64,000 nt of DNA from Taudactylus pleione (GCA_031769625.1 JAUIMM010000088.1:6153501-6217500); one strand, 5' to 3'. Shown: positions 11,424 through 24,405, numbered from the stretch's first letter. A program made the numbers and translations. Notes: a model not told the origin generated them from the sequence alone.

Positions 11424-12052
11424 AACCAGTTTGTGCAGGGACACATTAATTGCCAGCTTGTTTTGTGGGGGCCCAAACGAACCAATCATTTCAGCCACAG
11501 TCATGTGGCAGATCCTGGTGCTGAAATGATTGGTTTGTTAAAGTGTGCATGTCCTGTTTATACAACATAAGGGTGGGTGGGAGGGCCCAAGGATAATTCC
11601 ATCTTGCACCTCTTTTTTATTTCTTTGCATTATGTACTGCTTGGGGCCTAGTTTTTCAAACTGCCATCCTGTCTGCCACTGCAGTGTCACTCCTAGATGG
11701 GCCACGTGTTTGTGCCGCCCACTCGTATCTCTTAGCATAGTCATCCAGCTACCTCGGTGCAACCTTTTGGACATAAAAACACTATTGTGATGTGTGAGTT
11801 GTTCAGAATTCTGGAAATTAGTGGAAATTAAGGTTATTGAGCTTAATAATAGCATAGGAGCAGAAAAACCCACACATTCTGTGATTTTAGCTGTTTTTGT
11901 GCTTATTTTAAAAAAAATAAAGATCCAAAACACAAAACCCAGAACCCAAAACACCTAAGTGTTTTTTTGGCAAAACCAATCCAGATCCAAAACACGAAGA
12001 AAGATCCAGATCCAAAACACAAAATACAAAAAGTGGCCGATGCACACCTCTA
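11424..12052 (+). other. hAT 3' untranslated and subterminal region
   Basis: Contains an inverted pair of AACCAATCATTTCAGC-like arms (near 11479 and 11521) making a hairpin just after the transposase frame. Further on is a cluster of AGATCCAAAACACAAAA-type repeats near the 3' TIR, typical of subterminal transposase-binding repeats. Confidence 0.6.
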
Positions 12053-12060
12053 ATAATAAT

Positions 12061-15000
12061 ATATATTTTTTTATAAATATAAATTTTTCATATTTTTGAA
12101 GCAAATGAATGTAAAATGGAAATTCATTTAGTGATGGTAAAAGTACTTTACCTATTGCAATGCAATGTTTTGCAGGTGTTTTCCCGATGTGTTGTGTTCT
12201 GATAATGTCACAAACATTACAATTGGCAAATTTTATGATGTTTGTTGTGAATAATCAGGATTTGCATTTATTACCTTCTATTGTTCTCAATGTCTGATTG
12301 CGAACAAAAGGGGGGGATTTGTACACATTCTCTGAAAACAGGGATCTGTGCAATATAGAGCATTACTAAACACACATGGCTGCAATACAGAAGTTTGAGG
12401 TTTATTTGTGCTGTACACATGATCTTGGTTTTCTGTGTGCAGTTTTTATGTGCCGCATATGACAATTTTATGTGTGGAGTCTGTATGTACTCATCTGTGT
12501 GCAGTTTGTATGTACTTCTGAAAAATCCTTGCAATACAGTAGTTGATAGACTTGTTTTAGGTTAAGAAATTCACTTCTGCGTAAGTTATAACATGTGGTG
12601 TGTTAGTACTGTATCATCTGTGTATTTAGATCACATGCAAACCACATAAAATCTTGCAGTTATAACTGAGTATGATTTGAAGGTTTGCTGTATATGCATA
12701 ATACATTATGTTTAAGATAATCAGGTTACTTGATGTATTTTGTCAAGGAAATTAGGGCGGTTAGTGGCCCTGTGAAAGCTTGCATGTTTAGCTCACATGA
12801 AGCTTAGGTCACTATACATAGAGTACAGTGGCGACGATCCAGTGTCTGGGGTCTGTGATGATAGGACAGGAATGTAAGAAAATTGTATGGAAAGGTTAGC
12901 AATGTTCAAAGAGATATAAGTTCCTTTAGAATATCTGAAATATCACAGGTTTCATAATTCAACATGATGGAAATTGCAGTAATTAGCAGTTATCATTGTT
13001 TTTATGTAAGGCATTCTGTTGTTTTAATTCTAACCCTTAGTTCCTACAGAGGCAGGTCTTTGATATTTGTCTTAAGCGGGTACTGCATTAGCAACGCGAT
13101 AAGAATTTTGAGCAGAGAAGCGTGCACTGAGTAACTGTGATGGTGGTGAATTAGCTACTCTCGCTGGGTGATCTCAGATCTGTAAGTTAAATTCTCCAAT
13201 CTTGTAAGGATTGAGGACTTCATTTCCACTAATACAGACAGGAAAAAGTGATACACCAGCAGTGTCAGAGTGGAAAAGTGGGGACCACCGGAGGTTTCCT
13301 GTACCCCTATGGCCCAGTCTGACCCTGTATACTAGTCATAACTCAGATAGATATGGATTTCTGTAAATAGATTAAGGAACTCGCAAAGGGAGGTATGTGT
13401 TTAACCCATTTATTCAATTCTGCAACAGATATATAGGTGACACCGGTGTGAAGCTTAGAATCAGGTGATGTATTGCTAAGCAGGGTGTGATTAATTGGAT
13501 CATATAGCAGGTTTGCAATGAGTCCTGTAATCATTCTATATATACTGGTATGCAGAATATGGTTGAAAAAGACTGAATCGCAGGTTGGCAAAGTCTGTAA
13601 AAAAGATAAAAATGGATCATTTCATTTAAGATGCCATAGATGTTAGGATGCCTAAATAATTGTTTTCCTTAAGGTAAACAGGTCATGTGGTAAGTATATA
13701 CGACTGCAGGAAATATGATTATTAAACAGCGATATACATTACATTATAGATATTAAGAAACAATGTGATATATGCATAATACTCAGAACATTGGACATGA
13801 GATATTCCTTAGAAGTAGGGATATCATATGAAAAGCAGAAATAAGGAAATCTGGATTTGTCATTACTGCAGTAAATAAGGAGACGTCCTTATGATACTGA
13901 TTACAGGTGATAATGGATTTAACCTGTATGCTTATAGCAATGTTTACGGTATATGCAATTGTTCTTAAGCCTGTATATGGTATAATATGGGTTAAAAACA
14001 GACAGGTTATATAAAATCGTGCTCATTTTAAAATCCCAGGTGTATACAGGTAAATTATAATGGTATAAATATGTATATCAGAGTAAAGGATTCTAAATTC
14101 CCCTAGTGGTAAGAGGTAAGTATTGCAACCCCTGACCAAATTCATAGGAATTGGAAGATGGGTGTATAGTACAAGATCTTTTTTTTGGAAGGCTCTTGGA
14201 AATATTAATAGCTGAAAATACTGTGTATATCCCATGAAGTGACGTATGTGGTAAATGTCATCGGAACTGTTGTAAGTGGTAACAGTTCATAAGGAATAGT
14301 TTTAGAGATCCCAATTGATTGTTAGTAACAGGCAAAAATGTGATATTTTTGTGTTTATAAATCCCTGAAAAATCTAGTTAAATTGTGATGGAAGTATAAA
14401 TGATGGTGGAGGTTTCATTCACCAGAACAGGGAGATTGCCATAGACCATAAAAATATGGATATGATCATATTGTTTTAAATTGTTACCATGACAATAACT
14501 CAGGGGAATGTAAGTTTTTCTCAAAACACCTGTTGTAATTTTGCTGATTTACCTCTTGTGGCCAGTAGGGACATTCACAGGTCCTAGGAGGAATAGTAGT
14601 AGAAGGGGAAATACACATCCATTTCCAAGCAGAGGTTGTAATACCTGGAATTACTAAGGGTTTCAATGAAAAAAATTACAATTAAGGTTGTTTTAAAATG
14701 GTCTTATATATAAAGATTCCACAGGATGATTTTCTGTTATTACTAAATGAATTGGGTATATCTATTAACAGTTTATAAGTTTAGAATAGATAAGAATTAG
14801 TTACATATTGACATGCCTTTATTATGTATTCTAACATTTCTTGCTATTTTCTCTGAACATTGGAAATCAGGTTAAAGTAGATCAAAGAGCCCAAGACTTC
14901 TCTGTTTCTTCTCAATAATTAATGCACAGATTATTGTCAGGACAAAAGGGGGGGGGTTATATGGGTATTTGAAGGTTGAAAATTTTGAATTTCACAGATT

Positions 15001-15835
15001 ATGGATATTTTTTTGGAGATTTTATAAAAAATGAGAAAAGTAAAGGCATTGTAAGATTTTGAATGCCACCTAGTGGAGAAAACAAAGTAAAGTTGAGTCT
15101 GTAACACTCGTCAATGTTAATGATATGTGATTTTTGGAAACTCCAATATGGAGCAGACAAAATTCTAAATTATCACAGTGGGTGGGGAGGGACCGCTAAT
15201 GCTCGGAGAATCTGTTTTTCGTCCATGTAGGGAAATCAAGTCAACAACAGGATATCTGAAGACTGCAGATGGTTCGGATGGAAGACAAGACGTCAGATTT
15301 GGTAGGAAAGATGTAGATATTCAAAAGAACTGATATCTCTTAATTCTTATTTAGATGCTGATGAGGCCCAGCTGCAGACAGACGATATTCCTGGCAGATG
15401 ACTACATGAACCCTAAGATGATCAGAACAGAACACAGATCGGAAGGATCGGGACACAGATCATCCGAAACAGATGTCCAAGATAACTACATAATAGGAAC
15501 AACTATAGGCTTTTGATTCCAAATGTTAATAAAAATGAGGAAAGGGTTTGTTTCACATATGAAAGATTTGTTATCCTCACATACACAAAAACAAGGTTTT
15601 TTTCATCTAGATATGCGAAGCAGGAGAGGACCATTACTTCTCCGCCCTTTCATTACTTTTTATTTTGAACTGTGAAAATTACATTGTTATGATCCTCTTC
15701 AAACTGAATTTTCTCTCTCTTTTCACCAGCTGTACGATCAACAAACATACACATAACACATACACTAATATGATGATAATACACAAGCTTGTCAGTTCAG
15801 CTGTCAGATGTCAACAATACTGACACAGGGGGAAA
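12061..15835. other. AT-rich region, possible decayed LTR-element interior
   Basis: No frame longer than about 80 codons and no polymerase motif I can identify. A purine tract ACAGGGGGAAA at 15825-15835 directly precedes a TGTTACAG start, which resembles a polypurine tract and 3' LTR start. A TGGCGACGATCC stretch near 12828 resembles a primer-binding site, but I could not match flanking LTR copies. An old endogenous retrovirus is possible, not shown. Confidence 0.35.
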
Positions 15836-16410
15836 TGTTACAGTGTGTATATTAAAATATCACCATATATGTAGAATATAGTATTAAAATCAATATATAT
15901 ATATAAATTAATATTAATTCCTTATATAGCTATGGCCAGATAATAGGAATCACTTATTCCAGAGTCAGAAAACAGAAACCAGTTTAGGAATAGTCAAAAC
16001 CAGCTCACAATAAATTCTAATTTGCATTTGTTTACCCCTAACTAGCCTCACACAGGAAGGCTTAGAACAATAGCCACTAGTTTCAACTAACCAAGGGTTT
16101 TCAGTTGACCAATAGGATAATCCTCTTGTACACACCTCCCAAGTAATAGCTGGGGGTTGGAAGCAAAAAGAGGAGACACACACTGGGAAAAGGGACAGAC
16201 ACTCACCTCTGGCAGAGATATTGAAGAGAGAGGTCTTACTCTCACAAGACCACAAAGATGGGCCTAAGTACTCCTGGTGGATAAATATCTGTCTCTCCAA
16301 TCACACATGGCTTAAGGGAAGATGTTGAAATCATGTATTTTAAATAGTTAATGTAATGTCTGTACAAGTAGTGTGTCTGTAGCAAGTTTGTGTTAATCTG
16401 TAGTAGACTA
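15836..16410 (+). repeat. Candidate LTR, left part
   Basis: Begins TGTTACAGTGTG after the purine tract. It would continue on the far side of the hAT insertion at 18289. The ends cannot be paired with a second LTR in this window, so this is only a candidate. Confidence 0.3.
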
Positions 16411-16974
16411 TATGTAACTAGGGATGTGCGCCGGACCATTTTTGCCGGATTTGGATTTGGTTCTAATTCGTCGTCCGGCTTTGGATTTGGATTTGCCAAA
16501 CTGCGGTGACTGGCTTTGGATTTGGATTTGGATTTGGATTTTTTTACAAAAATTGACAAAAAAAGCTAAAATCACATAAATTGGTCTTTTTTTTCTTCCT
16601 AGAGTATTATTAACCTCAATAACATTAATTTCCAGTCAATTTAGACCATATCACAGCTTATAATATTGTTTTCAACATTATTGGCCAAAGGTTGCAGTGA
16701 GCTGACTGGTTACTAAGCGACAAAGCAGCGGCACAACGACACAGACACCACAGTATAAAGCACATCTATGACACATTGCCACACAGCAGTGGCAGAAATG
16801 AAAAGTAGTGCACCCACCCAGTGGGGTACGGCCAGCAGAATCACAGTACTTGTTTACATAGTGGGCTACGGCCCAAAGAGTCACAGTGCACAATCTTATA
16901 CACATTACACCGAACGTAGGGCCTGATTCACATTACACCATAAAGTAGTGTCTCTTATTTATGTTACGACACAC

Positions 16975-17868
16975 AGTAGTGCCCCTTTTACACAATGCCC
17001 ACAGTAGTGACCCTTTTACACAATGCCCACAGTAGTGCCCCTTTTACACAATGCCCACAGTAGCGGTGTCCCTTACACAATGCCCCCAGCAGTGGTGCCC
17101 CCTATGCAGTCCCCTTAGTATTAGGGTCCCCTATGCAGTGCCCCCAGTAGAATGCCCTCCAGTAGTATGCCCCCCATTAGCAGGCCCCCCCAGTAGTATG
17201 CCCCCCATTAGCATGCCACCCAGTAGTATGCCCCCCATTAGCAGGCCCCCCCAGTAGTATGCCCCCATTAGCAGCCCCCCCAGTAGTATGGCCACCCCAG
17301 TAGTATGCCCCCCCAGTAGTAGGCTGCCCCAGTAGCAGGCCCCCCCAGTAGTAGGCTGCCCCAGTAGTAGCCCCCCTGTAGTATGGCCCCCCTGTAGTAT
17401 GCCCCCCCAGTAGTAGTAAGCCCCTCCCCAGTAGTATGCCCCCCAGTAGTATGGCCCCCCAGTAGTATGGCCCCCCCAGTAGCAGGCTCCTCAGTAGTAT
17501 GGCCCCCCCAGTAGCAGACCCCTTAGTAGCAGACCCCCCCAGTAGCAGACCCCCCCAGTAGTATAGCCCCCCCCAGTAGCAGGCCCCTCAGTAGTATGGA
17601 CGCCCAGTAGCAGACCCCCCCCAGTAGCAGACTCCCCCCAGTAGTATAGCCCCCCCCTTGTAGCAGGCCCCTCAGTAGTATGGACCCCAAGTAGCAGACC
17701 CCCCAGTAGCAGACCCCCCCAGTGGCAGACCCCCCCAGTAGTATAGCCCCCCCAGTAGTATAGGCCCCCCAGTAGCAGGCCCCCCCAGTAGTATGGCCCC
17801 CCCCGCATCCCCGGTAGCAGACCCCCCCAGTAGCAGACCCCTCCCAGTAGCGCCCCCAGCCCTTGCAC
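16975..17868. repeat. C-rich minisatellite, CCCCCCAGTAGTATGG-type
   Basis: Several dozen irregular units of about 16-22 bp with core CCCAGTAGTATG or CCCAGTAGCAG between C-runs. Units at the left margin are longer (about 29 bp, GTAGTG-CCCCTTTTACACAATG). The minus-strand frames rich in Gly, Tyr and Trp (125 and 172 aa) are repeat translations, not proteins. Confidence 0.95.
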
Positions 17869-17987
17869 AAGTAAAAAAAAAAAAAACTTACCTGTATCCC
17901 CGCTCCCGCGCCATCCGCTCTGCTGTCACATGCTGAGGAGGGAGCCGGAAGACGGAGCTCATGTGTGAGCTCCAGCCGGCTCTCTCC

Positions 17988-18065
17988 GTGCAGCAGCCAA
18001 TGAGAGTCTGTGTGACTCTCATTGGCTGCTGTAACAAACACACAGCTGCCGCTGGCGGCTGTGTG
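17988..18065. repeat. Palindromic CCAAT-containing hairpin inside hAT element
   Basis: Arms CAGCAGCCAATGAGAGTC and GACTCTCATTGGCTGCTG enclose TGTGT; a second pair follows (ACAAACACACAGC and GCTGTGTGTTTGT). The same two hairpins occur in inverse orientation in the hAT element at 51787-53127. Confidence 0.85.
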
Positions 18066-18296
18066 TTTGTGTCTGTGTAGGGCAGACTGCTATCACAGCG
18101 CTCTGCCCTACACAATAGGAGCCCTGATGTCGGATTCTCTAGTGAGAATTCGACATCAGGCGGCCGCCGTTTGGCCCTGAACGGGGATCCGAGTCAGGCG
18201 GTGAACACCCAAACAGGGTTCGGGTGGACTCGGATCCCCAATGTTCGGAGCGGTTCGGATTCCACAGAATCCGAACCGCTCATCTCTATATGTAAC

Positions 18297-19520
18297 AAGT
18301 TTGTAGTTTGGTAAAATAATTCATAAGTCTGTGTTAGCATAAAGTGGATTATATGTTGTAGTTCTTGTCTATTTCCATGTGTTTAATCGAAGCTACAGTT
18401 TTGTAACATGGTGTAGTTAGAGCTGGGAAATACATATATACTGTTTACTGTAGAATATACATTTCAGTCTGAGGTCAGCTGGTGACTATAGTTAGTAATA
18501 TGGATAGTTAAGGTAATGTATATGTAACAAGTTTGCAGTGATTTGGTAAAATGTTTATAGTGGAGTTTCATCAGTTTTATATATATGGCTGGCTGTGATA
18601 TATATATTATTAATGGTAGATGTGTGTTATATAGTTATACTCTTTTCCTCCTCCTCCTTCTCATGTGCTCAATGGAGACTGCAGTTTGTTCATACGATGC
18701 ACCATGTGGGTTAGACAATGGAATTAAATATGATACTCCCCTCCTCTTTTCACCATTGAATAAGATGGCTATATTAGATACTGGAATACAATATAATGTA
18801 CTGTTTTGTCTGAAGATATCACACAGTTGTGGTGTGTGAAAATAGTGTAACAATCTGCATATAATATCCAGTTTGCATATTTATAGAGGAGGTGTATGGA
18901 TATATATGTGAGTTACTGGATGCCTTATATTGGTATTACAGAACATGGCATTATGGGAGTTTTCAAAATGGAGTTTGTCTAGGGACCGTGAGGCTTGTAA
19001 ACAAAGGAAGTCCATGTGTTTCTGCCCTTCCTCACCCCAACGGGGATTGTGAGGTCTGGGTTGGGATGATATTGTTGGACATTGGAATCAGCTTGTGTTG
19101 TGCATGTTGGAATATTAACTGGTGCAGTGTTTGCTTGATGTATTAGCAATTAGCATACAATATTCAGTTTACATATTCATAATAATAGTAGGAATTACTG
19201 GATGCATTACGTGGATATTCCAGAGCTAGTTTTATGTGAGTTTTCTTACATTCAAAATGGAGTCTGCAGTCAAGATGGCTGCCACCATGAGGTCAGTACA
19301 CAATAGGATCTATGCGGCCTTACTATCCCCCTTACATTTCTTCTCTCTCAATTCTCTCTTCCCTATCACTCTCTCATCTCTATATCTTATATTGTATTTT
19401 GACTAGTATTGTTAAGTTTAAATACTGTTTTACGAGATACAGTATTGTACTATATGAGAATCTGTTTCATGAATATAAAAACACTTTACTTTATCACATC
19501 TTGTGTGCAATGTTATTATC
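18297..19520 (+). repeat. Continuation of AT-rich LTR-like sequence
   Basis: The segment TATGTAACAAGTTTG, here split by the hAT insertion, recurs near 18520 followed by GATTTGGTAAAATG, so this part contains an internal duplication of about 230 bp like duplicated LTR promoter regions. A pyrimidine-rich tract and TGAATATAAAAAC near 19470 could be the 3' part. Evidence for an LTR is weak. Confidence 0.3.
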
Positions 19521-20350
19521 CTAATGATCCAAATTATTTAAAAGGTATATAACTCTGGTTAACACTTTGCGAGTTCATATACTGTATATATATTACATAA
19601 CCTGATGTTAGTTATTTAATGAATAATAACATATTTGCTTCAGAAATTTGAGGGTTAAACTGGCAATTGCCGGCAGGTACAAACAGGACAAAGCAGAATA
19701 AATACCCAAAGAGGGAAGAAGAAAGTGCCCCCTAACAATCTTGCTGCCACATTTATGATGAATTGAAATTAGAACAGATGGGAGAGTGAAGTCCCACATA
19801 GTAGGCGGTTGCTGTTATTGAGACAAATTCATTAATTTTAGATGCCCGTTGCGTGTATTCTAGCAATAATTGGAAGGAGAAGGTGACAGGACTGAAAGAC
19901 AATGTACGTGAAGGGTACAAGCAAGGATGGCACCAAGGCAACCACGGATCCAGCTATTGCTCACGGTGGTGAACCCGTTTAAGGTACTATCCATTCATTC
20001 AGTGACGCTGCCACCTAAGATTCAGTACAAACTTTACCTCCACTGATTTTTTTATATTTATTTTTATCTTTTTTATTATTTTTTATGGGACATCGATTAC
20101 TAGTGTGGAGAGACTTTGCCTTTCATTGATCAGCTCTATTTCACATTGAAACAATGTTTACTATCCATTTTTATTGCTTGTAACAGTTGTATAATAAATT
20201 GTATCTATATTGTCTACTAGCGCTACCTTGTTTTTTCTTTTCTTGTATAATTATTGGTGGATTGTAGTTTCCACCTAGTGTAGCTGCTCTGTAGACAATT
20301 CAGTTCTATCACTGACTTAGTTGCGCACCTATTTTTTCTTTCTAACAAAC
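19521..20350. other. Intergenic DNA, no gene seen
   Basis: AT-rich, no credible frame and no defined repeat ends. Confidence 0.5.
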
Positions 20351-20353
20351 ACA

Positions 20354-20989
20354 GGCCTGATTGAGAGTTGATGCTACGCCGTTATCCACACAAATGGCAG
20401 ATGTGTTTTCTTCTGTGCATGAGTCACGATTTTGTTAGTATAGCGTGAAGTGTCGCAAATCAAGTTTAGATGCACGGTAGCAGAAATGTAAGGGAAGGTC
20501 CTGGGCGGTGACTGGGAGGTAACAGGAAGGTGCACGTATAGATGCACAGGCATGTTACATATTATGGGATGTCACGGATGTGTTGCTGAAAGCAGTTGCA
20601 TGCAAAGACACTGAGCCATTCACACAGGAGGTCATACTTAGATGGAGAAACTACATAGGGCTGACGCATCAAACGGTATCTCAGCGTCAATAAATGCTGA
20701 CAGTGGGCATCTCAGTCCTTGCATAATCGGAACACACAGATGTACTCCAGGAACTTTAGCTTGTTGATTTATATAAATATGGGGCCCATTGACCAACGAG
20801 TTTTATCATATGTAACAAGATTTAAAACTTGTTGCATATGATAATGGTGCTCCAGCCAATCAGCTCCCAACTGCCATTTGGTGAAAAATTATAGTTGGGA
20901 GCTGATTGGCTTGAGCACCATTTATCATATGCAATGAGTTTTAAAATAAATGGGTCCCCATGTGTTGTAGCCAACTCTGAATCAGGCCC
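20354..20989. mobile_element. Inverted-repeat element with GGCCTGATTC ends
   Basis: Left end GGCCTGATTGAGAGTTG, right end CAACTCTGAATCAGGCCC. It shares internal sequence with 44555-45012 (for example GCTGACAGTGGGCATCTCAG), so both are copies of one family. It has no coding capacity and contains a nested palindromic MITE. Confidence 0.75.
20781..20959. mobile_element. Palindromic MITE nested in the previous element
   Basis: Ends GGGGCCCATT and AATGGGTCCCC. Inner arms CATATGATAA(T)GGTGCTC and GAGCACCATTTATCATATG, with CCAATCAGCTCCCAACT and AGTTGGGAGCTGATTGG, can fold almost end to end. Typical MITE architecture. Confidence 0.8.
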
Positions 20990-22395
20990 TTAGAGCACAA
21001 ACAGCAGTATCTAGAACTTTCACAGTCTATTTGTTGTACATGGCCAATTCCCATTAATGTAATAGTCACTTAAATAGTAATGGCACTGTGAGAATACATT
21101 ATTTAGTAGGGTATGAGCTATAAATTCTTGGTGCTCTAGCTTTTCGGTGGTTTAAGTAGTTTTTTGGCATGCTCTTGCCTTTTGGACATCATGCATTAAT
21201 ACAGACCATTAGCTGTAGTGGTACATTAAAGTTATTTACATGATGGAGATTAATTACAATTATTATTTAAACAAAGCAAAACAGACATGATCTGTCTTTT
21301 AGAATGCCATAATGCAACTGGGCAGGGGAGAAGGTAGAGGCTATTGCAGACACCTTTAATTTGACTAGAAGGATATTGTATAGAAAAATAGGTATCCTAA
21401 AATAGAAAACATCTCTATTAGTCAATAGACATTGTTTAATACCCTGTATGACCTCTCATTAATAAACCATTAATTGGATATAGAAGCTGCCATGCTTCTG
21501 AATATGGGAGTGACCAGTATGCCAGGGGTGTAGTAATCGCTTTAGACAGTGTTAAACCATCCTCTAACCACTTCCCTTTCAAACAAACTAGCAATGCTGC
21601 ATGCACCACTTTCATTTACATGTTGCTCCACCACAATGCATACCAACATGAAGATGGACATACCTCACCAAGTCCTACCACAATTAAGGAAGTTGTCTCT
21701 CACCTACCTGTTCTATCAGACTTTACAACCTGCTGGTGCCTTAAGCATATTTGCTGCTTGTTCATGGATCCTGGAAACTTGGGCCCGTCTTGGAAGAGGG
21801 GATACATTATGTGCCGGAGAGATAAAGCCCTAATTGCTATCACAAGGTGCCCATATTTACAGTGCCAAGATGGAGGTTGATCTGATGAAAGGGGACAAGT
21901 GAGGTGAGGAGTAGTAATGGGAGAGATGAAAAACCCCAGGGTTGGTTCACGGGACATATGTGATAAGGTGACTGGTTCCCAGGAGAGGTACAAGTCACCA
22001 GGAAGCAGCCAAAGTCAGGGCCAGTACCAAAAAGAAAACATTTTTAAAAGCACTCAGTGACCTCATGATATCATGGAATACCTGTGAGGACTATGGCCAG
22101 TCAGCCCCCGTTGCTTTCCAACTGTAGCCTCCCGGAAATCCAGAAGAAGGCATGCCACTTATTCCGGGAGTGTTCCAAGCACTTCAGAAGTGTTATATTG
22201 TCCCAACCCTCATTGTATTTGCTAAAAACAGTCTTGAGATGCTGTGTGCATCAGACATAGTTGAGCATGGAACTGGCTCCCCACCATTCCTAACTCCCTG
22301 ACAAAATAACTATTGGGATTGCAGAATAGTTCAACAAACCAGGATTGCCCCATCTAAATGAAGATAGTTTGAAGGTATGAATAAACAGATATGGA
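20990..22395. other. Intergenic DNA, no gene seen
   Basis: Short open frames near 21549-21990 overlap on both strands, lack recognisable domains and do not look like exons. Confidence 0.5.
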
Positions 22396-22656
22396 GGGTA
22401 CACATGGTCAGATTTTTGGGAAGATATGAATGATAACGATTGTAAAAATGTTTGGCATACATCGACGAACGATGCGCGTGACTGCGTGTCAGATAACGAT
22501 ATCTGAAATCGACTGTGTTTGCAGTCAGATTTGGACGATATCATTCATTTAAATACTGTCAGAAATCGTTCATCGTTCATGAGATTGTTGGTAGAATCGC
22601 TCAAATCGTTCATCGTTCCTCGTTGATCTAGCAAGTCCTGACCATGTGTATGCACC
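22396..22656. mobile_element. MITE with GGTACACATGGTCAG ends
   Basis: Left end GGGTACACATGGTCAG, right end CTGACCATGTGTATGCACC. The interior is rich in CGTTCATCGTTC-like repeats and their complements. Target duplication not resolved. A related unit may lie at 25447-25661. Confidence 0.65.
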
Positions 22657-22741
22657 ATTAGTAACATTGGTAGTAGAATAACTTACAGAACTTTTATAGA
22701 ACTTTTAGGTATCACTCATAGAATATTGTTATTGTTGCCAC

Positions 22742-23562
22742 CAGGGGCGTTTCTAGAGAGGAGGGGGCCCGTGTGCAGTCTCCATCACGGGCCCCTCCTC
22801 TCCATCCAGTGGCTGGCTGCACGTTAAGAACCTGATTCAGACCCGGTTGCTAAGTTGCGCTAACTCGCTAGGGGCGACAATCGCACATCTGCACATGCGT
22901 ATGAGTCACAGTGTGCGTGCGCAAGCCAGTCACTGCGATCAGGAATCATGCACTCATTGTACACAGACTGAGTGCTACTTTGAGTGACAGTGCCGTTTGT
23001 GGATGGTAACAGGGGAAGGTGCTTGTGAACAGGGGAGTGGTGGTGCGAACGCAGGCCTGTCTGAGCTTCAAAACGGAGTTTAATGAGTGTGAATAATTAG
23101 CAAAGTAGCGTCATTGAACACGTCACTTGGCTGTATTTCAGCCTGCAGTGATCATAGTGCTTGTGGTGGGGTAGGGTCTACCTCAAGGGCTGCGAGCTGC
23201 TCCGGTGGCTCTCGATGTTACCGATGATTGATACACTTCCTGGAGATGACGTGGCTTAAGAATGAAAAGTGGACGTCTTTAAACACCAGTGTGAGCTCAT
23301 TGCCGTTGGTCTCTAAAACATAGAGAGCGTCCTTAAGCTAGACAATGTGATCGCGGTATTTGCATACCAGGCCCCTTTTGGCAACGAGCAAGAGCAGCTT
23401 AGCGACCGGGTCTGAATCAAGCCCTAAGCACACTTATAGATTCTGGGCACTAGAGTGTGCCCAGAATCTATAGCGCATGTGCAGGTCAACATGTGGTCCC
23501 CCCCCTGGACCCAGTGGCCCATGTGCACCGCACACCCTGCACCCAATATAATTACACCCCTG
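22742..23562. mobile_element. hAT-type MITE
   Basis: Starts CAGGGGCGTTTCTAG, ends ATTACACCCCTG, flanked by a perfect 8-bp duplication GTTGCCAC (22734-22741 and 23563-23570). Non-coding. It encloses another inverted-repeat element (22829-23432). Confidence 0.9.
22829..23432. mobile_element. Nested element with CCTGATTCAGACCCGG ends
   Basis: Left end CCTGATTCAGACCCGGTTGC, right end GCGACCGGGTCTGAATCAAG, a clear terminal inverted repeat. Ends are shared with the poly-hairpin copies, but the interior is different. Confidence 0.75.
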
Positions 23563-23570
23563 GTTGCCAC

Positions 23571-24405
23571 AGACCTAGGTTACTCACAGAAAATGTTAAA
23601 ACCTGTCACTAGGTGAACCATGATTTGCCTTGGCCAGTTTTCATCCAAGAAAAATTAGCTAACCTTAGCCCTAAACACGTAATGACTCAATGCACAGAAT
23701 TTACCTCACAAATTACCATGGTTTTGCCTATATTGGCCAATCATCAGATGTCAAGATGCACACCTTCCAGACTTAGGAGTAGTCTTCACAAGTTAGAAGT
23801 GTGGTTCGGTTTGCAGGGAAGTAAAGAAATATGTCGCATTGTGCAAAAGTATAGCGGTCACAATAGAATCCAATAACCATGTTACTTCATCCCTTCCCTT
23901 AGAGAAAATGTTTAATTTTTTTCCTCAAACGCTGCGTGATGGATAGGAAGTGAGGGAACATTCGGAAAGTCTTTATTAGGTGTGTCATTCTTTTTGCATT
24001 TTATGCTTTTTATCTATAATTCTAGAAGGGAAAATACATGGTACAAGGTGTTTGCCATTCTAAATATAAAACCTAATTTCTGCCAGCTATAACTGGTCAA
24101 ATGTCATGTGATTTGGCAGAGTAGAAATTGCTGTGTGCCCTTCCACAAAGCGAAGGGTGCCAGTAACATGTGCACTCCCTACCCCTTTATCTCAGTTTTA
24201 TAATCTCACTCGGCACTGGAGAGAAATGCTTTAAGTATTGTTATTTAGTGGGATGCTTTTTTAAAATAATACATTAATTAAGCTGACATTTTTTGTTTGA
24301 GTCACACTCATTTTATGATATGTGCAGTTCAAGTAAACAGGTAAATGTGTCATTGGAGCACACATTTTACATGTAAGTTTTGGAAATAAATGCATTAGAC
24401 TCTGA
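23571..24405. other. Intergenic DNA, no gene seen
   Basis: An 87-aa open frame at 23613-23876 has no recognisable domain or splice context. Otherwise AT-rich. Confidence 0.5.

Larger units (their letters stand above)
6208..12052 (+). mobile_element. hAT DNA transposon, near full length, inactive
   Basis: Starts TAGGGGTGAGCGGG and ends GCACACCTCTA, an imperfect terminal inverted repeat. It is flanked by a perfect 8-bp duplication ATAATAAT (6200-6207 and 12053-12060), the hAT hallmark. Inside, in order: a GC-rich subterminal region, a TATATAAGG promoter-like site near 6360, a nested poly-hairpin element, two minisatellite blocks, a BED-finger transposase pseudogene on the plus strand, and a 3' region with a palindromic pair around AACCAATCATTTCAGC (near 11480 and 11525). 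The transposase has a stop and frameshifts, so this copy cannot mobilise itself. Confidence 0.93.
16419..18288. mobile_element. Non-autonomous hAT element with C-rich minisatellite
   Basis: Starts TAGGGATGTGCGCCGG and ends GCTCATCTCTA, flanked by a perfect 8-bp duplication TATGTAAC (16411-16418 and 18289-18296). The TIRs match the style of the autonomous hAT at 6208. Contents: GGATTTGGATTTGG repeats near the left end, a large CAGTAGTATG/CCCCCC minisatellite, an inverted-repeat segment around GCAGCCAATGAGAGTCTG, and a second hairpin (CCTGATGTCG and CGACATCAGG arms). No transposase. Confidence 0.93.

Noticed and set aside
12826..12846. Retroviral primer-binding site
   Set aside because: Resembles TGGCG-type sites, but no LTR end upstream matches any candidate 3' LTR.
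15355..15395. CTGATGAGGCCCAGC as a ribozyme core
   Set aside because: No downstream GAAA and no stem I partner.
17491..18041. Gly-rich 125- and 172-aa minus frames
   Set aside because: Translation of the C-rich minisatellite.
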